Assembly (NCBI GenBank): GCA_021413595.1
Contig: JAIOQD010000347.1
Span: forward strand, 1-13,940
Origin: Bacteroidota bacterium
GTDB taxonomy: Bacteria > Bacteroidota > Bacteroidia > 2-12-FULL-35-15
Length of the DNA stretch: 13,940 bases
Reading direction: 5' to 3'
Part shown: positions 1 through 6,703 of the stretch, piece after piece
How the letters are laid out: each line of letters opens with the position of its first letter
Position numbering within the stretch: position 1 is the stretch's first letter
Translations under genes and position numbers: made by a program
Notes under the pieces: generated by a model
Seen by the model: the letters and a program-made list of their open reading frames with translations, nothing else
Told to the model about the DNA's origin: nothing
Database searches by the model: none

Positions 1-624
1 AAAATAGATACAACCGCTGATATTTATATTATTGCCGTTAATGATGATGCTATCATTGAAGTTACAAAGCTTTTAAGATTAAAAAACAAAATCGTTGTAC
101 ATACTTCAGGTAGCGTGGAAATGAATATATTAAAACCTATATCCAAAAACATTGGTGTGTTTTATCCGCTTCAAACATTTTCTAAAAATAAGACAGTTGA
201 TTTTAATGTGATACCTGTTTGTCTAGAGGCCAACAATAAAGATACTTTTAAAGTTCTTCAAACCCTTGCAAAAAGTATTAGCAGTAATGTGCAAAAAATA
301 AATTCGGAACAACGAAAAACCATTCATTTGGCTGCTGTATTTGCATGTAATTTCAGCAATCACTTATATACAATAGCATCTTCTATTTTAGCATCAGCTA
401 ATATATCATTTGATGTTTTATCCCCCCTAATAGAGGAAACTGCTAGAAAAGTAAAAAACACTCCACCTATTGAAGCGCAGACGGGGCCTGCTGTGCGTAA
501 TGATATAAAAACGATCAATAACCATCTGAAAATGCTTTCGGATAATAAAGAATATCGTCAACTTTATAAGTTGATCAGTAAAAATATAAGTGATTTAAAT
601 AAGAGTAAAAACGCTGTAAATTAG
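1..624 (+). CDS. Rossmann-like/DUF2520 domain protein, 3' part
   Basis: The reading frame is open from the first base of the window, so the true start lies upstream; 207 residues remain. The visible part begins in the last strands of an NAD(P)-type Rossmann domain. It then has the family hallmark HTSGS (residues 34-38) and GVFYPLQTFSK (52-62), followed by an all-helical DUF2520 domain to the end, including HLAAVFACNFSNHLY and a GPAVRND segment. The fold is related to ProC/6-phosphogluconate dehydrogenases, but no substrate is established for the family. A GTG at 115 could be read as a start, but it lies inside the conserved HTSGSVE block and is therefore internal. The gene ends 5 bases before the KdsC-like gene, a pairing I know from other Bacteroidota, so the two are probably co-transcribed. 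Confidence 0.88.
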   Translation, partial: KIDTTADIYIIAVNDDAIIEVTKLLRLKNKIVVHTSGSVEMNILKPISKNIGVFYPLQTFSKNKTVDFNVIPVCLEANNKDTFKVLQTLAKSISSNVQKINSEQRKTIHLAAVFACNFSNHLYTIASSILASANISFDVLSPLIEETARKVKNTPPIEAQTGPAVRNDIKTINNHLKMLSDNKEYRQLYKLISKNISDLNKSKNAVN

Positions 625-629
625 TAGCA

Positions 630-1127
630 ATGGAAAATTTCAAAACAAAATTAACACGCGTAAAAACTTTTATTTTTGATATTGATGGAGTTCTTACTGA
701 TGGCTCTGTAACAATTATGCCCGATGGAGAACAATTACGCACCATGAATATTAAAGATGGTTATGCCTTACAGCTTGCTGTAAAAAAAGGATATAAAATT
801 GCTATTATTTCAGGTGGGAGATCAGAAAGTGTCCGCAAACGACTTAACGGATTAGGTATTTTTGATGTGTATTTAGGATGTGATAATAAAATCGAGACGT
901 ATAAAGAATTTTTACTTACATACGAAGTCAATCCCGATGAAATTCTTTACATGGGCGATGATGTGCCCGATTATGAAGTAATGAAACGTATTGGAGTACC
1001 AACCTGCCCTAAAGATTCTTCTCAGGAGATTTTAGATATTTCGATTTATGTATCCCATAAAAATGGTGGTAAAGGTTGTGTACGTGATGTAATAGAACAA
1101 GTGATGCGCGTGCAGGGTAAGTGGTAA
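630..1127 (+). CDS. kdsC: KdsC-family HAD phosphatase (3-deoxy-manno-octulosonate-8-phosphatase)
   Basis: A 165-residue cytoplasmic C0-type HAD phosphatase without a cap domain, the usual KdsC length. KdsC removes phosphate from Kdo-8-phosphate on the way to CMP-Kdo for lipopolysaccharide inner core. All HAD motifs are visible. Motif I is FDIDGVLTDG (16-25), with nucleophile D17 and general acid D19. Motif II is the serine in IISGG (59-63). Motif III is K87, in CDNK. Motif IV is GDDVPD (109-114), with D110, D111 and D114. The start ATG is 5 bases after the stop of the DUF2520 gene and needs no upstream extension. Related tetrameric HAD phosphatases that act on other sugar acids share these motifs, so the family is certain and the exact substrate is inferred. 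No kdsA, kdsB or kdsD gene is next to it. Confidence 0.88.
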   Translation: MENFKTKLTRVKTFIFDIDGVLTDGSVTIMPDGEQLRTMNIKDGYALQLAVKKGYKIAIISGGRSESVRKRLNGLGIFDVYLGCDNKIETYKEFLLTYEVNPDEILYMGDDVPDYEVMKRIGVPTCPKDSSQEILDISIYVSHKNGGKGCVRDVIEQVMRVQGKW

Positions 1128-1185
1128 GTTAATTTGGCAATTTATCAATTTAACAATAGGCAATTTGATTATCAACGTTTCGTAA

Positions 1186-1223
1186 AATAATACTTCATCC
1201 TAAGCTTGTCGAAGTATGTTATT
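1186..1223. repeat. short palindrome carrying an AGCTTGTCGAAGTATG motif
   Basis: An A/T-rich stem (AATAATACTTC, 1187-1197, against GAAGTATGTTATT, 1211-1223, with a small bulge) encloses CTAAGCTTGTC. The motif AGYTTGTCGAAGTATG occurs again at 6776-6791 inside a larger element. It therefore looks like a dispersed intergenic repeat, not a promoter. It sits 14 bases before the start of the broken saccharopine dehydrogenase gene. Confidence 0.55.
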
Positions 1224-1236
1224 AAAAATTTAAAAC

Positions 1237-1842
1237 ATGAAAAACATTTTAGTAATTGGCGCTGGGCGCTCCGCATCATCGTTAATCAAATATCTGTTAG
1301 ATAATTCTATAAAAGAAAACTGGAATGTTACTGTTGGTGACATCTCTCTTGATCTTGTAAAACAAAAAACGGCAAATCATCCTAATTCACGTGCTATCGT
1401 TTTTGATATCACCAATGATCTGCAACGGGAAGAAGAAATAAAACGCGCTGATATTGTAGTTTCAATGCTGCCTGCATCCATGCATTTGAATGTTGCGAAG
1501 GATTGTGTTCGTTTAAAAAAACATTTAGCAACAGCATCCTATGTTTCCACTGAGATGGCAGAATTGGATACTGAAGCAAAAGCAGCCGGTATTATTTTAA
1601 TGAATGAAATTGGGCTGGATCCCGGTATCGATCATGCTTCTGCAATGAAAGTGATTGACCATATTCATACACAAGGTGGAGAATTAACATCTTTCAAATC
1701 CTATTGCGGAGGCTTGGTTGCTCCCGAGAATAATGATAATCCCTGGGGATACAAATTTTCATGGAATCCACGTAATGTTGTGCTCGCAGGACAGGGTACC
1801 GCTCAATATATTGAGAACAATGAATATAAATACAAATCGTGA
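1237..1842 (+). CDS. N-terminal fragment of saccharopine dehydrogenase (NAD(P)-binding domain)
   Basis: 201 codons. A beta-alpha-beta dinucleotide fold opens with ILVIGAGRSASS (4-15, glycines 8 and 10). The conserved segment NEIGLDPGIDHASA (123-136) follows, then the start of the substrate domain with CGGLVAPENNDNPWGYKFSW (157-176) and GQGTAQYIENNEYKY (185-199). The last one or two residues and the TGA come from the shifted frame after the deletion. The ATG at 1237 precedes the first strand of the fold by three residues, which is the normal position. On its own the fragment lacks most of the substrate-binding and dimerisation domain and is unlikely to be an active enzyme. Confidence 0.7.
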   Translation: MKNILVIGAGRSASSLIKYLLDNSIKENWNVTVGDISLDLVKQKTANHPNSRAIVFDITNDLQREEEIKRADIVVSMLPASMHLNVAKDCVRLKKHLATASYVSTEMAELDTEAKAAGIILMNEIGLDPGIDHASAMKVIDHIHTQGGELTSFKSYCGGLVAPENNDNPWGYKFSWNPRNVVLAGQGTAQYIENNEYKYKS

Positions 1843-2494
1843 TTCATTATCCTACCGTAAATTTTATAATATCGCAACTATACCAACCATGCTGCGAGGT
1901 ACCTTGCGTATGCCGGGTTATTCCAAAGCATGGAATGTATTTGTGAAATTGGGTTTAACAGATGATACTTATAAAATTGAAGCATCCGATAAATTAACCT
2001 ACCCACAATTGTTAGAAGCTTTTTTACCTGCAGGTACCCAATCCACAAAAGAAAAACTGATCGGCTTTATGGGAGCTGAATCGGATGCCGAAATAATGAG
2101 CAAAATTGAATGGCTTGGTGTATTTGAAGACAAAAAAATACGACTGGCCAATGCAAGCCCGGCACAAATACTTCAGGATCTATTGGAAGAAAAATGGAAA
2201 TTACAAGAGCATGATAAAGACATGATCGTAATGCAGCATCAGTTTGAATTTAACCTTCCAGACTCAATTAAAAATAGGTCGATCAGATCTTCATTAGTAG
2301 TAAAAGGCGAAGATCAAACATATACTGCAATGGCAAAAACAGTTGGTTTACCATTAGCCATCACCACTAAATTAATTTTGCAAGGCAAGATTAATGCACG
2401 AGGTGTGCTTATACCAACTACTAAGGATATTTATGAACCATTATTGGCAGAATTGGAATCTTTCGGAATTAAATTTGAGGAGGTTGAAATGTAA
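1820..2494 (+). CDS. C-terminal fragment of saccharopine dehydrogenase
   Basis: This frame carries the C-terminal substrate domain: NRDSLSYRKFY, then IPTMLRGTLRMPGYSKAWN, LGLTDD, and near the end KTVGLPLAITTKLILQGKI and the closing segment ARGVLIPTTKDIYEPLLAEL. These blocks belong to the same family as the upstream fragment. Homology starts at about 1832. The nearest in-frame ATG is at 1820, inside the end of the upstream frame, so translational coupling is formally possible. A longer open frame exists back to 1718, but its first ~34 codons are an out-of-frame reading of the N-terminal fragment and do not resemble the family. No Shine-Dalgarno-like sequence was found. Most likely this is the untranslated or non-functional 3' half of a pseudogene. 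Confidence 0.6.
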   Translation: MNINTNRDSLSYRKFYNIATIPTMLRGTLRMPGYSKAWNVFVKLGLTDDTYKIEASDKLTYPQLLEAFLPAGTQSTKEKLIGFMGAESDAEIMSKIEWLGVFEDKKIRLANASPAQILQDLLEEKWKLQEHDKDMIVMQHQFEFNLPDSIKNRSIRSSLVVKGEDQTYTAMAKTVGLPLAITTKLILQGKINARGVLIPTTKDIYEPLLAELESFGIKFEEVEM

Positions 2495-2530
2495 TTTGAA
2501 AATGTATTAATTTGAAAATGTGTTAATTTT
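2491..2530. repeat. short tandem repeat, unit about 16 bp
   Basis: The unit TTAATTTGAAAATGT is present twice and then in part (2491-2505, 2506-2521, 2522-2530). The repeat begins in the stop codon of the broken saccharopine dehydrogenase gene. A similar loose pattern of AATTTGGCAATTT-like words occurs at 1130-1170, after the KdsC gene. No function is evident. Confidence 0.5.
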
Positions 2531-2577
2531 TTAAAACAATTCGATTCAAGACTTCATTTTAGTTATAGCCAGCCCAC

Positions 2578-2676
2578 TGTCATCCAGAGCTTTTCGCGAA
2601 GGATCTTGCTCTTATTGGTCAGCATTGTAATGGATTGACAAGATCCCTCTCCCGCAAGGGCGGAATCGGGATGACA
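2578..2676. repeat. 99-bp imperfect inverted-repeat element (REP/MITE-like)
   Basis: The ends are TGTCATCC (2578-2585) and GGATGACA (2669-2676), perfect 8-bp inverted repeats. Inside them GGATCTTG (2601-2608) pairs with CAAGATCC (2639-2646), and the intervening arms are partly complementary. The element is more GC-rich than its surroundings and has no coding frame. The TGTCATCC...GGATCTTG layout resembles dispersed intergenic repeats in several Bacteroidota, but only one copy lies in this window. Confidence 0.65.
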
Positions 2677-2728
2677 TCTCTTGTAAAAATTATCAAATTA
2701 AAATCTAATAATAAGATTATTAGAAAAA

Positions 2729-2766
2729 AAAGAGCCCCATTCTTCCTGAGAAGAACGGGGCTCTTT
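2729..2766 (-). terminator. strong intrinsic terminator of the T9SS hydrolase gene
   Basis: A long hairpin has arms AAAGAGCCCCATTCTTC and GAAGAACGGGGCTCTTT (one G-A mismatch), 19 bases beyond the stop of the minus-strand gene at 2785. Read on the minus strand, it is followed by a run of eight T's (complement of the A-run before 2731). The plus-strand side ends in CTCTTTAATAT, so it may also stop weak read-through from the left. Confidence 0.9.
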
Positions 2767-2784
2767 AATATAGAAACTAAACGA

Positions 2785-4353
2785 TTACTCTAAAATGATC
2801 TTTTTAGAAATAGAACCTTTGTTCAACTGAATTTTAGTAATGTATAATCCGGTAGAAAGTCCTTCACGTTGAATAGTATATTTTTGAGTGCTCAATCCAA
2901 CTATTTGTTTAACCATTCTTCCTGTTACATCATATAATTCAACACTTTTAATTGTAGTTGAACCTTTTACTGAAAAATTAATTTCAGTTGAAGATGGATT
3001 AGGGAAAATAGTAATGTCAGATGCATTAACGTTTTCGTTAACTCCGGTAGGGTCAGGCACACAACCAGCCAAACCTAAAGCACAAACCATACGTGGGTTT
3101 AAATAACCTTGAATTGTATCCATGTATAATCTTCCTTTCGCAGCGGACATATCAGGATTGCTTAATTTTTGTTTGCAATTAACAATAGATCCATTTGTTG
3201 TACCGGAATATCCATTGTACTGTGCAATAAAGGTACCTTCGCTCCACCAATCCCAAGGACTTCCTTGTTCAGTTGCACCATCAGTTCCTGTACAAGTAGC
3301 CGTAACGGGTACTGGAGTTACAAAAGGAAATAAACCTTCTAAGCCATCATTTATTGCGTTAGCTCTGGTTGTATAAACATCAGTATATAATGAGCTGTTT
3401 AAAATTGCATTGTTGTTAATAGCTGTTTTATTAACAACTCTAATAACGTCATAGCTACCACTTGCCTCAACAACAAATGCACCAGTAGTTGGAACAATAA
3501 CGGCACCTGTTTTAAATGGAGCATTCGCATCTTTGTAGCAATGTAAACCTACTATAGGAACTTCTCCTGCGTTTATCCAGGAAGTATCTCCAATTGCACC
3601 GCCAACATTGAATGCCATGTTTATGGTAGAAGTGTGAGATGGTAAGTTTGCAATATTTAAACCTGTTGTATTTGTTCCATCAAAATTACCGGATAATGAT
3701 TGATCAATATATGGAACCGGTGGAGTTACTGAGTTATTTAAGAATTTCCCTAATTGAATTTCAGAAACCTGGTTTAATGATGCATAAGCAAGTGCAATGT
3801 ATCCACCAGAACCCAAACCTCCTACCGCAATTTTGGTAGTATCAATTTTATAAGTGTTCACAGTAGCTTTATCTGCTTTGAAATAACGAACGCAATTTTT
3901 TGCATCTTGGATAGCACGGTAAACTGCATTTAAGAGTGTACCAGTTCTAACATCTACATCAGTAGAAATAGGATTCCATCCTAAACGGTAATCAGCTGAA
4001 ACAGCAACATAACCTCTTTTTGCAAATCGGTTACACATTTCTACTACTGCACTGTCTGTTTTTGAACCTGTAGGTTGTCCATTCGCTACAGCTGGAAGAA
4101 AACTTCCTGTATGAAGAACAATAACCAATGGTCTTGCAGTTAATATATCTCCTGTTGGTTCGTAAACATCCATTTTTAGATCGGATGGTGCAGGAGGAGT
4201 TGTTATAACACTGATGTTATTTCCGTAAACAACGTTTGATGTAACTGTTACCGAAGTAAAAACTTCAGTTAAATACCTTCCGGTTTGTGAAAAGCCATTA
4301 AAAGAAAAGGCTAAAAGGCATAATGTTGCGACTAATTGTAATTTTTTTCTCAT
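2785..4353 (-). CDS. secreted alpha/beta-hydrolase-fold protein with T9SS sorting domain, probably non-catalytic
   Basis: 522 residues. A signal peptide (1-22, ending NGFSQ) directs export. Residues about 60-280 follow an esterase/BD-FAE-like alpha/beta-hydrolase pattern: PLVIVLHTGSF (75-85), the oxyanion-loop position; VSADYRLGW (118-126); KIAVGGLGSGGYIALAY (174-190), the nucleophile elbow; and VGLHCYKDANAPF (268-280), the acid region. The last 76 residues (447-522) are a T9SS type A sorting domain with ITIFPNPSS, ELYDVTGR, GLSTGLYI and a KKIILE end, so the protein should be passed to the cell surface or medium by the type IX system. At the elbow, aligned with GGxSxGG, the nucleophile position is Gly181 and a Ser comes one residue later. 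The only histidines are 81, 240 and 271, none after the acid loop. A TATCTTTG promoter and a strong terminator delimit a single-gene unit. Confidence 0.85.
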   Translation of the reverse strand: MRKKLQLVATLCLLAFSFNGFSQTGRYLTEVFTSVTVTSNVVYGNNISVITTPPAPSDLKMDVYEPTGDILTARPLVIVLHTGSFLPAVANGQPTGSKTDSAVVEMCNRFAKRGYVAVSADYRLGWNPISTDVDVRTGTLLNAVYRAIQDAKNCVRYFKADKATVNTYKIDTTKIAVGGLGSGGYIALAYASLNQVSEIQLGKFLNNSVTPPVPYIDQSLSGNFDGTNTTGLNIANLPSHTSTINMAFNVGGAIGDTSWINAGEVPIVGLHCYKDANAPFKTGAVIVPTTGAFVVEASGSYDVIRVVNKTAINNNAILNSSLYTDVYTTRANAINDGLEGLFPFVTPVPVTATCTGTDGATEQGSPWDWWSEGTFIAQYNGYSGTTNGSIVNCKQKLSNPDMSAAKGRLYMDTIQGYLNPRMVCALGLAGCVPDPTGVNENVNASDITIFPNPSSTEINFSVKGSTTIKSVELYDVTGRMVKQIVGLSTQKYTIQREGLSTGLYITKIQLNKGSISKKIILE

Positions 4354-4385
4354 CTTTTTTAGGTTTTTTAGTGATTAATTTTTTG

Positions 4386-4393
4386 CAAAGATA
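4386..4393 (-). promoter_or_regulatory. Bacteroidota -7 promoter element of the T9SS hydrolase gene
   Basis: On the minus strand the sequence is TATCTTTG, an exact match to TAnnTTTG. It gives a leader of roughly 25-30 bases before the ATG at 4353. The leader is A-rich (CTAAAAAAG just before the ATG) with no Shine-Dalgarno. No clear -33 TTTG was found. Confidence 0.65.
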
Positions 4394-4471
4394 GTTTTTT
4401 TTTAATTAGATCATTAAAGTGGAAGAATAATTTAATGGGAGAAGAGGCTGTTTAATTTACTTATTTGGTTT

Positions 4472-5056
4472 TTAAAAAGTAATTCCAAAATTGAATAATA
4501 AAGATTGTCTTTTGATATTAAAGCTGCTGTTTGAAGGAATATTAACAGTGGTATAAATCCAGTTATTAAAATCAAATCTATACTTTGCTTCACAGAAAAA
4601 CATTTTGTTTTTTATTACAAAATTTTTCCGATTCCCAATATTCCATTATATCCTATTTGATTGTAATTTTTATTTTTTATAGTTGTTATACCTTCTGTTA
4701 CAGGAGAAATATCGATTTTTTCCGGAGAGTAGTCATAAGTAGTAATAATATTAATAGTTCTGTAACTTTGTAATATGTAAGATATTCCCGTACACTTAAA
4801 AAAATAAACGACTTTATTTTTAATGCTATCTGTGTGAACTTTATAATATAGGTATTTCAAACGAATGAATTGTAAGATTGTGTTTATTCTGAAAATTTCC
4901 ATTTATTTTTAGGTAATTTAACTCTAGTCCTAAAAAAATTAATTGGGAAAAGTCAAATTCTTCTCTTATTGCTGCTGGAAAACAAAGATTCTCCCTTTTC
5001 TTAATTAGTGTCAGCAAGAAAACGCCTTTATTTTTAAAAAGCGATTTAATTTTAGG
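4472..5056 (-). pseudogene. remnant of an outer-membrane beta-barrel (PorT/OMP_b-brl-like) gene with two frameshifts
   Basis: The apparently empty stretch 4354-5269 holds a decayed gene, seen only by joining frames. From about 5056 to 4844 one frame gives a segment ending FLGLELNY...HSFEIPIL, then a stop at 4843. Shifted by one, the next frame continues KVHTDSIKNKVVYFFKCTGISYILQSY and NQIGYNGILGIGK, then stops. Back in the first frame, from about 4626, NFVIKNKMFFCEAKYRF continues to the terminal LLFNFGITF and the TAA at 4474-4472. EIPIL, the 'YF..GISY' strand, GILGIGK, the 'EAKYRF' strand and a C-terminal phenylalanine on an alternating strand are typical of Bacteroidota beta-barrels. The second shift is cured by one extra A in the A5 run near 4624. 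The 5' end is uncertain: a short MKSKKI frame at 5077 hits a stop at 5059, and I see no signal peptide. Confidence 0.68.
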
Positions 5057-5076
5057 TTAAATTTTCTTGCTTTTCA

Positions 5077-5101
5077 TTTTTTGTGAGCCTGTCACAAAAA
5101 A
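5077..5101. repeat. perfect 10-bp inverted repeat, 5-base loop
   Basis: TTTTTTGTGA (5077-5086) and TCACAAAAAA (5092-5101) flank GCCTG. Neither strand has a T-tract after the hairpin, so it is not a standard intrinsic terminator. It lies between the beta-barrel remnant and the helicase gene and could be an operator or a repeat fragment. Confidence 0.45.
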
Positions 5102-5238
5102 CAATTGATATGCTTTTTTCTTTCCCCAAAACTTACAATATTTATTTTGGAATTAACCACAATAATTGATTATTCATCCTTTAATTCTTTTTGATAGTCG
5201 TACAATTTATATAGCCCACTTATTTACAACTATTTCCT

Positions 5239-5246
5239 TATCTTTG
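5239..5246 (+). promoter_or_regulatory. -7 promoter element of the DEAD-box helicase gene
   Basis: TATCTTTG matches TAnnTTTG exactly and would start transcription near 5253, only about 17 bases before the proposed TTG start at 5270. The position supports a start at 5267-5270, because an in-frame TAA at 5255 rules out longer forms. Confidence 0.7.
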
Positions 5247-5269
5247 TTTTTCATTAACATCATAAAATT

Positions 5270-6394
5270 TTGTCAACCTTCTCCGAATTGGGTATTACAG
5301 AAGCTTTAATAAAAGGGCTTATCGAAAATAATATTATTGATCCTACCGAAATACAAGTAAAATCAATTCCTTTTTTATTAAAAGAAGGCACCGATTTTAT
5401 TGGACAAGCCCAAACAGGAACCGGTAAAACTGCTGCTTTCGGTCTGCCGTTATTACAAGCCACTGATACTTCCACTGATAAAATTCAGGCTTTAGTTTTG
5501 TGTCCTACCCGTGAGTTGGGACAACAGATCGCAAAGCAACTATTCCGAATTGCACGGTATAATCCCAATCGGATTTTTGTGGAAGCTGTTTATGGTGGTG
5601 AGCCGATCGAACTTCAGATTCGTAATCTCAATCGGCCTACTCATATTGTGGTAGCTACACCAGGCCGCTTGATCGATCTGTTAGAACGCAAAGCGATCAG
5701 TTTAAAAAATGTTAAAACCATCGTTTTAGATGAAGCCGATGAAATGTTGAGTATGGGCTTTAAAGCGAATATCGATACCATTTTGGAACAAACCAATGGG
5801 CATCGGAATATTTGGTTGTTTTCTGCAACTATTCCTGAATCCTTAACAGAAATTATCCGATCCTATATGGATGAAGATGCTTACAAGGTGCAGGTAGATG
5901 TAAAAAATGTAGTGAACAGGGATATTGAACATCAATATGTACAATGTATTGATACCAAAGATAAATTAGATACGTTGCTGGAATTTTTGAGAACACAAGG
6001 TAAAGGAAGAGGAATTGTATTTTGTAAAACTAAAGATGGAACGCAATCATTGGCCAAACAATTGATAGCACGTAATCATTTGGCAGAGGCTTTACATGGT
6101 GATTTGCAACAACGTGATCGTGAAAAAGTGATGCGTGCCTTTAAAAATCAAAAAGTGCAAATTTTAGTCGCCACTGATATGGCAGCCAGGGGGATTGATG
6201 TGGAGGACCTGCAATATGTAATTCATTACCAGTTGCCGGAACAATTGGAGTACTATACCCACCGTAGTGGACGTACAGGCCGTGCCGGAAAAAAAGGTTT
6301 GTCTATCAGTTTGGTTACAAGTTCAGAAATGGGAAGGTTAAAAACCATTGAAAACGAATTGAAAATTACTGTTCAGAAGATAAGGAGAGGTTAA
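5270..6394 (+). CDS. DEAD-box ATP-dependent RNA helicase, core only
   Basis: 374 residues make two RecA-like domains that unwind RNA duplexes with ATP in the cytoplasm. Motifs in order: Q motif with F4 and PTEIQ (25-29), motif I AQTGTGKT (47-54), Ia PTREL (79-83), GG (109-110), Ib TPGR (130-133), II DEAD (154-157), III SAT (185-187), IV IVFCKT (249-254), V ATDMAARGID (301-310) and VI HRSGRTGRAG (331-340). The chain ends about 35 residues after motif VI, so the basic or DbpA-type C-terminal tail that sets RNA specificity in many DeaD/RhlE/DbpA relatives is absent. The first residues, (M)STFSELGIT, are the normal start for the family, yet the codon is TTG; ATT at 5267 is the only other in-frame choice before a stop. 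The specific RNA target (ribosome assembly, cold response) cannot be told. Confidence 0.93.
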   Translation: MSTFSELGITEALIKGLIENNIIDPTEIQVKSIPFLLKEGTDFIGQAQTGTGKTAAFGLPLLQATDTSTDKIQALVLCPTRELGQQIAKQLFRIARYNPNRIFVEAVYGGEPIELQIRNLNRPTHIVVATPGRLIDLLERKAISLKNVKTIVLDEADEMLSMGFKANIDTILEQTNGHRNIWLFSATIPESLTEIIRSYMDEDAYKVQVDVKNVVNRDIEHQYVQCIDTKDKLDTLLEFLRTQGKGRGIVFCKTKDGTQSLAKQLIARNHLAEALHGDLQQRDREKVMRAFKNQKVQILVATDMAARGIDVEDLQYVIHYQLPEQLEYYTHRSGRTGRAGKKGLSISLVTSSEMGRLKTIENELKITVQKIRRG

Positions 6395-6460
6395 TTAAAA
6401 GCATCAAAAGCCTTGTTGAAAACGTTTTTTATTATTTGACATTTCATAGATTTAGATCGA

Positions 6461-6658
6461 TTAAAATGGCTCACCGATCAGCTTTTCCAATACGTTTTGG
6501 TACAGTTCAAATAATTCATCACTGTCTTTTTTGTTTTTTATGCAAACAGGGCAAAGAACATTTGAAATCCTTTGTTTCCAATCTCCATAAAGCATAAACT
6601 GTTCTTCATCCCAAATATGCGCTCTATTGCACCCCATACATTTTTTAAACTTCTTCAT
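6461..6658 (-). CDS. small four-cysteine protein, putative zinc ribbon
   Basis: 65 residues, not recognised by name. Two CxxC pairs, C7-x2-C10 and C36-x2-C39, separated by 25 residues, have the spacing of a small zinc-binding knuckle fold; the N-terminus is basic (MKKFKK). Between the pairs are aromatic and acidic residues (HIWDEEQFMLYGDW), and the C-terminal third is a likely amphipathic helix. There is no signal peptide, so it is probably cytoplasmic. A TAGATTTG promoter element 16 bases upstream supports the ATG at 6658. An ATG two bases further up (6662) is out of frame and stops after five codons. It faces the helicase gene tail to tail. A role in nucleic-acid binding is only a guess from the cysteine pattern. 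Confidence 0.62.
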   Translation of the reverse strand: MKKFKKCMGCNRAHIWDEEQFMLYGDWKQRISNVLCPVCIKNKKDSDELFELYQNVLEKLIGEPF

Positions 6659-6673
6659 TCATTCTATTTTTTA

Positions 6674-6681
6674 CAAATCTA
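6674..6681 (-). promoter_or_regulatory. -7 promoter element of the four-cysteine gene
   Basis: The minus strand reads TAGATTTG (TAnnTTTG), giving a very short leader of about 8-10 bases before the ATG at 6658. The inverted-repeat element begins 23 bases upstream of it, so any -33 contact lies close to that element. Confidence 0.55.
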
Positions 6682-6703
6682 GGCTTTTTAGATTAGTTCT
6701 GCC

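Larger units (their letters stand above)
1237..2494 (+). pseudogene. saccharopine dehydrogenase family gene broken by an internal deletion
   Basis: Two overlapping frames together make up one saccharopine dehydrogenase/reductase-like protein, the enzyme class that interconverts saccharopine with lysine or aminoadipate semialdehyde using NAD(P). The N-terminal frame runs from the ATG at 1237 to a TGA at 1840. The C-terminal frame picks up homology at about 1832 (TNRDSLSYRKFY) and ends at 2494. In the intact family, a stretch of about 25-30 residues that I would expect to read like YIPYHRLF...EGYA separates the 'GQGTA..EYKY' block from 'NRDSLSYR'. Here EYKY is joined almost directly to NRDS and the frame changes. 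The two parts sum to about 418 residues, where I would expect roughly 445. This is best explained by a deletion of some tens of bases, not a multiple of three, with its junction near 1825-1837. It is either a real lesion or an assembly error. Confidence 0.8.

Noticed and set aside
2888..3376. Plus-strand open frames opposite the T9SS protein
   Set aside because: They lie within the sorting domain and C-terminal half of a well-supported gene and look like reverse-frame readings.
4615..4902. A 95-residue intact gene on the minus strand
   Set aside because: Its ATG has a stop directly before it, and its C-terminal sequence continues in another frame; it is the middle part of the decayed beta-barrel gene.
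5077..5101. Intrinsic terminator
   Set aside because: Arms have T before and A after on both strands, the wrong polarity for a U-tract.
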